In this document: positions 56,836 through 64,000 of the stretch, one piece after another
Position numbering within the stretch: position 1 is the stretch's first letter
How the letters are laid out: each line of letters opens with the position of its first letter
NCBI GenBank assembly: GCA_030770535.1
Contig: JASVEC010000057.1
Span: 1 to 64,000, forward strand
DNA length: 64,000 nt
Origin: Batkoa obscura
Taxonomy: Eukaryota; Entomophthoromycota; Entomophthoromycetes; Entomophthorales; Batkoaceae
Reading direction: 5' to 3'
Made by a program: the position numbers and the translations under genes
The notes under the pieces: generated by a model
What the model saw: only the letters and a program-made list of their open reading frames with translations
Databases searched by the model: none
What the model was told of the DNA's origin: nothing

Positions 56836-58325
56836 TACACGTTTTCGTTTCTTGGAACTAGTCTATTCTCTATAAAGCACTATTAATATAAACAATCTCT
56901 TAGTTTATTTTTATTTTATAGTTCCAAGATTTTAGGAAAAACTAAATACCAACTTCATTGATTAGCTAGATGTCTAAAAAAACCGACTTTACAATTCACT
57001 TGATTCAATGTAACATAAGTGTTTTCGGTTTTCAATTTGCAAAATATAAAACTTATTATAATTAAACTCACTAAATATAAATGAAAATGCTCCAAGTTAT
57101 GTTTAAATTGAATTGGTAATAACTGAATAAGTGAATGATTACATATAATTATAGCTGTTTCATTTTTCTCAAGAACAATCTAACTATTGATTTAAAAATG
57201 ACTTTATGCTAAAATTCTGTTATAAGAATCAGGCTCAAGGAAAGCAATTATACAAATTATTTGACTCCAAAAGCTACTTCTAAACAATCTGAAAAGAGAT
57301 AAAACATCTTTATTAGAGAAACCTCTGTTTATAGTTATGAAGAAAGTGAAAATTATTTTAAAAGAATGAGCATATTCTATATAACCTATTATAAATAAAC
57401 TGTCTTATAAACTCACTATATTAAAAATTTGTCAATTAAAATTATGATAATCAAACTATAAAGGAAGGTGATAAGGATCTAGAAGAGAAAAAAGATCCAA
57501 ATAAGATTTGGTTTTTTCAAAACCCACTTTTGAATTTTTGAACTCAACTTCCGAGCTAAGGTAGTTTTATAAAATCTATAAACTTAACTAGATAGTTGTA
57601 TAATGTTATACTATCTCTTTTAACTAATATATTGTTAGATAAAAAATTGATTAAAAAGTAGCGTACAGGGACAAATTTATTTGACTTATTTATTCCTTGA
57701 CAATCAATATTTTTTTCAATATCTTTTGTTAGATTCCTGGATTGATTAATTTTCGTAAATTTATAGTGTTAGTATACATTTTGTAATAGTAATCCTTGAA
57801 GAGTAGTTTATAAAATCAAGGTGATGAGTTTATTATAGAATCCAGCAATAGTATTTTACACATATTTAAGGCCCTATAAGGATAGTTATTAGATAGAAAT
57901 TTGAGTTTAACGCTACTCCGTAATCTTTAAGTTCATAAGCTTAGGATTGGGTAAGTAGTCCATGTGTTTTATACTCTTTCGGAGCCGTTTGAATCATTTT
58001 ATGGATTTCAGTTATTGTTGTTTTTTTACAACTATATTGTCTTCACAAAACAAGGATAAATTTTCAACTTGACTGCTTGTTTGATTTCTTGCTATTTATC
58101 GCTATAGTAACTTAAATGCCTACATGTTTCTAATTCTATCTAAACTACAGATGCATAATAGGAAGATCGAAAACTGTTTTCAAGAATTGATTCCAATTCT
58201 TTCTTGTTTGAAAATAAATCAATGTTATCAACAGTTGCAATATTTTGATTCGAGTTCCTTGTTTTTGTTGGGATACAAATTACTTTTCTATTTATGTTTA
58301 AACTCACAATTTTAATTTATATTTA
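56836..58325. other. Intergenic or decayed coding DNA
   Basis: No continuous frame. The region could include the missing start of the transporter relic (LQIKDQ region upstream), but I recognise no conserved motif. The 63-codon frame at 58124-58315 has no support. Confidence 0.4.
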
Positions 58326-58980
58326 GCAGTTTTAGATTCTTCCATTTTATAAAATACGAAATAAATCTATAATTTCTCATAAATCTTTTTCCCACTTTTT
58401 GTTACTTTTACTCAAATTATTTGTTTACTCTTCTCATCTTAATTACACAATCAATATATAACAATCCAGTTGTTATTTGTTGCCTATAGAAATACTTCCA
58501 ACAGACAATGTGATAGCAGCTAAATTTCCTAAACAAGGCTAATTCATACTATCACTCAATATCTGATCAAGATTGTTCACCTTGCAACTTTATTAAATGT
58601 CTAGAATAGCATTAATTTTAATAAAATTTTATTTCTACTTTTTAATATATTTAGAGTTTCTCTATTCAACCAGTAACCTTCAGGGTCAATTTTAGTACAA
58701 TATACATTTACAAAACAATCAGGTAGCTGACTTAGGTTCTTTCAATTTATTAATACTGAAAAAACTTTTAATTCACTTAACGAAGTATTATTAACAAATG
58801 AAGATAAACTGAAAGGAAGCTTGTTATGACTCACTCTATTAAGTATTGATATACCATGCTCAACTCCTTCCCAAAAACTGTTTTTTTTTCTGAACAATCA
58901 ACCTCCCTCCCTTTCTTCTTCTCAGCCTATGCTTCATATGTATTATTCTCTTTTGTCTTTGGAGTATGTGTATCATCCAT
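58326..58980 (-). pseudogene. Decayed coding relic, possibly ELMO/CED-12-like
   Basis: Minus-strand islands look protein-coding rather than random: MDDTHTPKTKENNTYEA at 58980; EHGISILNRVSHNKLPFSLS then FVNNTSLSELKVFSVLIN; CFVNVYCTKIDPEGYWLN then RETLNILKSRNKILLKL; and LAAITLSVGSISI. The TKID..YWLNRETLNILKSRNKILLKL stretch resembles the N-terminal region of ELMO proteins (x-ITExNRxxIKNGxxLRL), but the match is weak and I could not test it. Stops interrupt every island. It neighbours the siderophore-transporter relic on the same strand. Confidence 0.3.
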
Positions 58981-59395
58981 TCTAAGCAGTTTGTCATTAA
59001 GTAACATTTGGGATTATTGGAACAACTGCTAATACCATGGAATATAGAAATAAACTCATTTTCTAAAGAACGTTTTTGCTTTTAAATTGTTTTTATTTAA
59101 TGTTTTCATTTATTGTTTTAATCACAAGGAAGTGAAAGTCAACTAAACTAAATTAAATCAAATAATTTGAAGACGATTTAATACTAATTTTAAATCCTAA
59201 TATTTTTTAAAATTCTAAGCAATTTAAAAGTAACCCAAATTTAGTTTATTATTTGCAAAATCAATGAAAGCAAGACCCAATTAAATGTTATCTGGTAAAA
59301 TTTTGAGTCCCAAAACTAGAAACTGGGCCTTGATTGGATAAAATTATTAATATTGTAAATTTATGTTATTTTTATCTACTCTTTTTTAAATTAAA
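58981..59395. other. Spacer upstream of RanBP1
   Basis: AT-rich; nothing recognised beyond the presumed promoter. Confidence 0.45.
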
Positions 59396-60178
59396 ATGTC
59401 AAACAGCCTCGATAACCTTACTAAAAATATCACTGAAACTGAAGTAAAGCTTACTAAAATTGTAATTCCTATTAAAGGTATTAATTTCATTTTTTCTTCA
59501 GGGAGAAGACCAAGTCGAGCCTTCCCCAGATGTACATTTTGAGCCAATCGTCAAATTAGAAGAAGTAGAAGTTAAAACTGCTGAAGAAGATGAAGAAATT
59601 ATTTTCAAAATGTAAAAACAATACTTTATAAAAGATCGTTTACTCATATTTATTAGGCGTTCTAAGCTTTTCCGTTTTACCTCAGGAGAATGGAAAGAAC
59701 GTGGAACTGGGGATGTAAGATTTTTAAAACACAAAGCTTCTGGAAAAATTCGTTTAGTTATGCGTCGTGAACAAACCCACAAAGTATGCGCTAACCACTA
59801 TAGTAAAAAATTTTTAAATTCATTTATTACTTTTTTACCTTTTGTAGTTTCAAGTGATATTGAACTCAAAGCAAATGTTGGTTCAGATCGCTCATGGGTA
59901 TACAAAGTAGCAGCTGATTTCTCAGAGGATGAACCAACTCCTGAAACTCTTGCCATTAGATTCGCTAATACTGAAAGTAATTTTTGTTAGCCTCTACTAA
60001 ATATTTTTATTAAATTACTGTCACCTTAGATGCCAATAAATTTAAGGAAGAATTTGAAGCTGCTCAAAAAGCTAACTCAGAACTTTCTTCAAACAAACCT
60101 GAAAACGACGAAGAAGAAAAGAAAGAGGAAGTCAAAGAAGAGACTAAGGAAGAACCTAAAGAAGAAAAGAAAGAATAG
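59396..60178 (+). CDS. yrb1: Ran-binding protein 1 (Yrb1/RanBP1)
   Basis: Cytosolic cofactor that binds Ran-GTP and, with RanGAP, ends nuclear export and import cycles. Five exons, about 190-200 residues: [40 protein letters not shown], then the Ran[99 protein letters not shown] Glu/Lys-rich tail ends at TAG. The first intron appears to be only about 40 bp (donor inside KIVIPIK, acceptor TTTCTTCAG before GGAGAAGACC); the others are about 45-53 bp. The RanBD core GEWKERGxGxxRxLxxKxxGxxRxxMR is intact, so function is very likely. Confidence 0.94.
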
Positions 60179-61781
60179 AAATGATGATTCTTCGTGTCCT
60201 GAAATTATGTTAAATAAATATTTGCAGTAATTTTCAACAATACCATCCTATTTTAATCTGTAATTTCCATATAGACTTTATTTCATATGTTTATTTTTTT
60301 ATTAAAAGCTCTTGATCTAAATTAAATAATAGTTTATAAATGATTAATTGAGTTCTTTACTATTGGCACGTAATTGCTCACAATATATATATTTGAAATA
60401 GAGCTGAATTAACACTAGCTGTTTGAAGTTAAGACCATTCCTTTAAAAGTTATATGTTTAATGGTCATCCATTTCTAACAATTTTAAATAATATAGATGA
60501 ATTTTAGAACCTGGTTAAACTATAAATAGGATGCATCTTCTTACAAAACCATTGATGGACTCTCAAGAATTTGTGACTAATTATTAGTAAACGGAAGACA
60601 TTTTGTTTTTAATATAGCTGGAATACTTTTAAACTTTATTTTATTAATTAAACAACTGCATCCATTATTGGAAGTAATATACGAAATAAAGAGCTTTGAT
60701 GTAATAAAACATTTACTAGAATAATCTATGAAGTTTGTAAAAACGTTTTTGATTATTTGTAATGTTCTGTCATTATTTCGCATTAATTTACCAACTATCT
60801 CTTTCATCTCTTTAAAGTTACTTTTTGTCTATATTAATTTGTCAAAAGCAGGTAAAATAACTTATCATTAACTTCTGAAAGCCTACTAATATTTTTAAGA
60901 AAAGGGTATTCTAGCTTAGTTTAGATTTAAATGTAAAATATAGGATTAGTTTTAACTGAGAAAAAGCAATTTGTGATTTATTTTTAGTTTATTTTTAATT
61001 TACAAAAAATTGAAATAAAAATTGAACCTTTGGTATAAATTAACCCATTTATTTTATAACTACTTTAATTTTGGTATGTTACTTGTGATATTTTCTACCA
61101 TAAATGAATGGCCTAGAATGTCACATTAGAATTGAAGTAGTTGTATGTTAAAGTCATTAAAAGTTGAACCCTCTTCAGTTCTTTGTCAAAGCTATTCAGC
61201 TTTTTTTAAAACAAGAACATGTTTTTGTTCAAGAATTCAACTAGGGTCTTTTTGAATTTTAATTTACTTGAGAAATGGATAAATACTGGAACAAGACATC
61301 ACTATAAAAGCCTGTGGCTGTGGAGACCTATAAGCTAAACAAACCAAATGAAGCAACTATTATATATGAAAATGATATTACTATTAGCTTCTCGAACCAT
61401 TTGTGAGTTCATAAAATGCTTTTAAATTTGTAGAAAAAAATCCTTAAAGCCTTTATTTTCTCTTCCTTCTAGATGAAATAGAGTTTTAAGAGGATTATTG
61501 AAATAATTTTAGTTGAATCTAAAGTTGCAAAAATTTTAAAATGCCTGTTATAAATTGACATTAAAGGCAATAATCTATAGGAACAATTTATGGTAAATTA
61601 TGACTATAACATTGAAATAACGGCACAAAAGCAAAAAGTATAACAACTCACCCCACACCATATGCAAATAAAAGGATATATTGGAATAAATTTATCCAGC
61701 TCAAATTATGGAAAAATTATTATTTAATTCAATATATAAACTACACATATATATATTAAATTTATTACTTTTTAAACAATA
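60179..61781. other. 1.6-kb intergenic region
   Basis: AT-rich. A 76-codon minus-strand frame (60577-60807) has three Cys residues but no recognised motif, and no exon-like neighbours. I see no gene. Confidence 0.45.
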
Positions 61782-63380
61782 ATGGAGAATAAAAACATAG
61801 ATAAAATTGAACAACCACAAGACAAGATTAAACTGGATCTGAAATATATTTTAAATATAATAAAGCAATCTGGGATTCATTCTATAAGTAACGCTATAAA
61901 CGAAGCTAATACTATAATAAATTAATATATTTTTATTTTTATATTTTAACAATAAAAGAAATATTTTTAATTATTGTCGGGATAAGAGGAACATTTAATA
62001 TTCTATTGAAAAGTTTAACTAATAGAGGAAAAGGGTAAACTCCATTTGTGGAACTAAACTTAATAAATGTTAAAATATATGTAGTTTAAAATTATCAGAT
62101 ATATACAATAAAGATATTCGTAATTCTGGGTTGTTCTTTTCGAACTTTATTTTGTCTTGGAATACTTTATCTAGAGTCCTTCCCTTTTATATAAAAGATA
62201 AGAAATATGCAAATTTTTTATCTGGTATTATAATTGATTTTATTTGGTTTTGTAATAACTTCATAATATAGGCTTTCTATCTGGAGCTTTTGTTTTATGG
62301 GAAAGGAAGGATCGTAGAATAAGTTTTTCGCACCAATTGAGCATGAGGTAACGAAACAGGAACTTAAATATGATAAACTAAGTAATTATATAGGGCTGCT
62401 CAAAGCATATATCACAGTTTATATTCGAAAAATTTATTAAGAATACCTTATGGTGATGTGATCTTATTTACATTTTCAACTGCTCAAATTTTATATTCTT
62501 ACGTAATGCAGTTTGAGACTTTAGATCCTTCTATTTACAAGTTTATGATAAGACACGCTTTGATTCCTCACTCAATACTACAAATTAATAGAAAAATTGT
62601 AAGAGGTCAAAAAATCGACGTTGACCATTTAACTGATTTGGTTGAAGGAATGAATGTAACGGCAGAAAATTTAGATATTTTAAAGAATTTAGACGATAGT
62701 CCTATTACATTGCCTTGTAAAGCGTATCATCCTAACATTACATCATGTAATTATACCTTGTTAAATCGTTTAATTTTGGTTTTTAAGATGATTTCTCCCA
62801 TTTATGCTGGCCTTACATTTCTTCCTGCTATTTTTTTACGTTTTAACAATTTTAAAAGAAGGTACTATATTTTCGGTTTTTACTACTTTTTCTTATGACA
62901 ATTTTAGCCCTTCAGAGATATTAAAGAGATGCTTTTATGGAACTATCCGTTCAAGCGCATTTTTAGCTATATTAGTTTCAACATATCAATTTATGATATG
63001 TAATGCACATGCTTTACAAACTAAATATAACATAAAAGATAACAAGTACATATATTACTTTGCGGGTATCATATCTGGATTAGCAAGCGTATTAGTTGAA
63101 AAGCCAAGCCGAAGAGCAGAATTGGCTCTATATACTACACCTAAAGCTTTGGATTCCTTTTACCATATACTTTACAAAAAAGACTGGATTTTCTACATTC
63201 CTCATTTTGAATCTTTTCTTTTTATGATAGCATCTGGTATAACTATGGTATTGATTTTTTTATAATTTTTTATATGGAACTTATACTTTATTTTAGATGT
63301 ACTTCAAAAAGGAACCAGAAACTATTTCCCCATTATTAAAATGGCTTTTAATCCGCTTTATTGGTAAAAACACAAAATAG
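61782..63380 (+). CDS. TMEM135-like membrane protein, paralogue B
   Basis: Same family and exon order as paralogue A, but read rightward. Parts: MENKNIDKIEQPQDKIKLDL and ILNIIKQSGIHSI (exon 1); VGIRGTFNILLKSLTNRGKG; NKDIRNSGLFFSNFILSWNT; GFLSGAFVLWERKDRRISFS; the long exon with AAQSIYHSLYSKNLLRIPYG, FETLDPSIYKFMIRHALIPH, CKAYHPNITSCNYTLLNRL; then EILKRCFYGTIRSSAFLAIL, YQFMICNAHAL, RRAELALYTTPKALDSFYHI, SFLFMIASGITM; and the last exon MYFKKEPETISPLLKWLLIR ending GKNTK. RSSxFL and the ELALYxxPKALDS motif are family marks. About 440 residues with several hydrophobic helices. The start is the first in-frame ATG; the early introns are approximate. Confidence 0.85.
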
Positions 63381-64000
63381 ATGGAATATTTGATTGATTT
63401 TTGTTTATTTATTCCTTTTGGTATTTCTCACTTTTGCCTTTGCAGTGTACTGAATAACTTGTTTTTTTATATTTTTTTGCCATTAAAATACCTTTTACTT
63501 AGAGTAATAAAATAGCTCTCCTTAAGTTATTTTACACAAGTAAATAAAAAATATAGTTTTTTGACTTCATCACTTTTTTTATTTTTCGAGCACTATTTGA
63601 GTGGAAAGACCATTAGTAAAATTCTTAAACGAAAAAATACATTCCCATATTATGGTTTTTAAATAAGCTTTAAAACATAATGTTTTTTGTAATTAGGAAC
63701 TAAAAGTTTTTATAATGGTTTTAAATAAAAATAATAAATTGACTATATATAAATACAACAAGTTAATTATACATAAATATAGTAAGTTAATTACACATAA
63801 ATATAATATAATTCTAATTTTAATTTTAATAATACCTCGTCTTTATAAGCAATTTAAGTAGTTTCCATAGTGTAAAAATTAGTCAATAAATCAACTGGCT
63901 AATATTTTATAATATATTTATTTTTTATAAAGTTTACAAAGTTTTTTAACATTTATAAATAAGTATAATTTAAAAGACAAGTAAATATAAAATCAAATAT
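63381..64000. other. AT-rich spacer at the right edge
   Basis: Contains MITE copy 40 and, at 63734-63803, three runs of a roughly 24-bp unit (ATAAATATAGTAAGTTAATTAC variants). No gene. Confidence 0.5.
63552..63646 (+). mobile_element. GGGG-end MITE, copy 40 (left G-run lost)
   Basis: From TTTTTTGACTTCATCACTTT to ATACATTCCC with ATAT on the right flank. Confidence 0.8.

Noticed and set aside
59498-59782. Minus-strand frame of 94 codons
   Set aside because: Antisense shadow of RanBP1 exons, which show strong family motifs on the plus strand.
60577-60807. 76-codon minus-strand frame
   Set aside because: No recognised motif or exon context; not strong enough to call a gene.

Overview
The window is the left end of a nuclear chromosome from a very AT-rich eukaryote, most likely an early-diverging fungus. 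It opens on the C-strand of a TTAGGG telomere. Its genes have many short GT-AG introns (about 40-75 bp), use TAA, TAG and TGA as stops, and include an Atg18/WIPI homologue, UBA-UAS-UIM-UBX, NOB1, MND1, RanBP1 and TMEM135-like genes. A relic of an ARN/SIT siderophore-iron transporter, a fungal family, supports the fungal reading. Placement nearer to Mucoromycota/Glomeromycotina is only inference from base composition and gene style.

Layout. (1) 1-522 is telomere and 606-833 an 18-bp minisatellite. (2) 0.8-7.5 kb is subtelomeric DNA full of dead transposons, solo-LTR-like elements and about 100-bp MITEs. (3) 7505-23584 is a head-to-tail 5S rRNA array: 28 full genes on a 563-bp period plus one 5'-truncated gene, all on the + strand. 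Its right edge is cut by a transposon end. (4) 23.6-45.5 kb is a transposon graveyard. One transposon family of about 2.7 kb has GGGGTTGTCT-type inverted ends and a DDE-like transposase with a DFKQN, IWADTGNH and HHGKSxVDGHFG motif series. It is present as direct, inverted and palindromic fragments and is riddled with MITEs carrying similar ends. Two long, almost perfect palindromes lie here (27811-29664 and 40778-44752). A 4-kb AT-rich stretch at 33.7-37.8 kb shows nothing recognisable. (5) 46-64 kb is gene territory: atg18 (+), mnd1 (-), nob1 (-), tRNA-Met (-), a UBXN7/Ubx5-like gene (+), TMEM135-like gene A (-), a siderophore-transporter relic (-), a weak second relic (-), RanBP1 (+) and TMEM135-like gene B (+).

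The genes are housekeeping functions rather than one pathway: autophagy, meiotic recombination, 18S rRNA maturation, Cdc48 cofactor, Ran GTPase cycle and peroxisome/mitochondrion-linked membrane proteins. They are tightly packed: the atg18 and mnd1 stop codons are 61 bp apart and face each other, and the UBX and TMEM135-like A stop codons are only 7 bp apart. MITEs reach into gene territory, one of them inside an mnd1 intron.

The most interesting structures are: the MITE/transposon family, which appears to use ATAT (or TA) targets, re-uses the same sites and stacks head to head on a shared ATAT; the two indel-free palindromes built from transposase sequence; and the homogenised telomere-proximal 5S array whose last units decay just before a transposon boundary.
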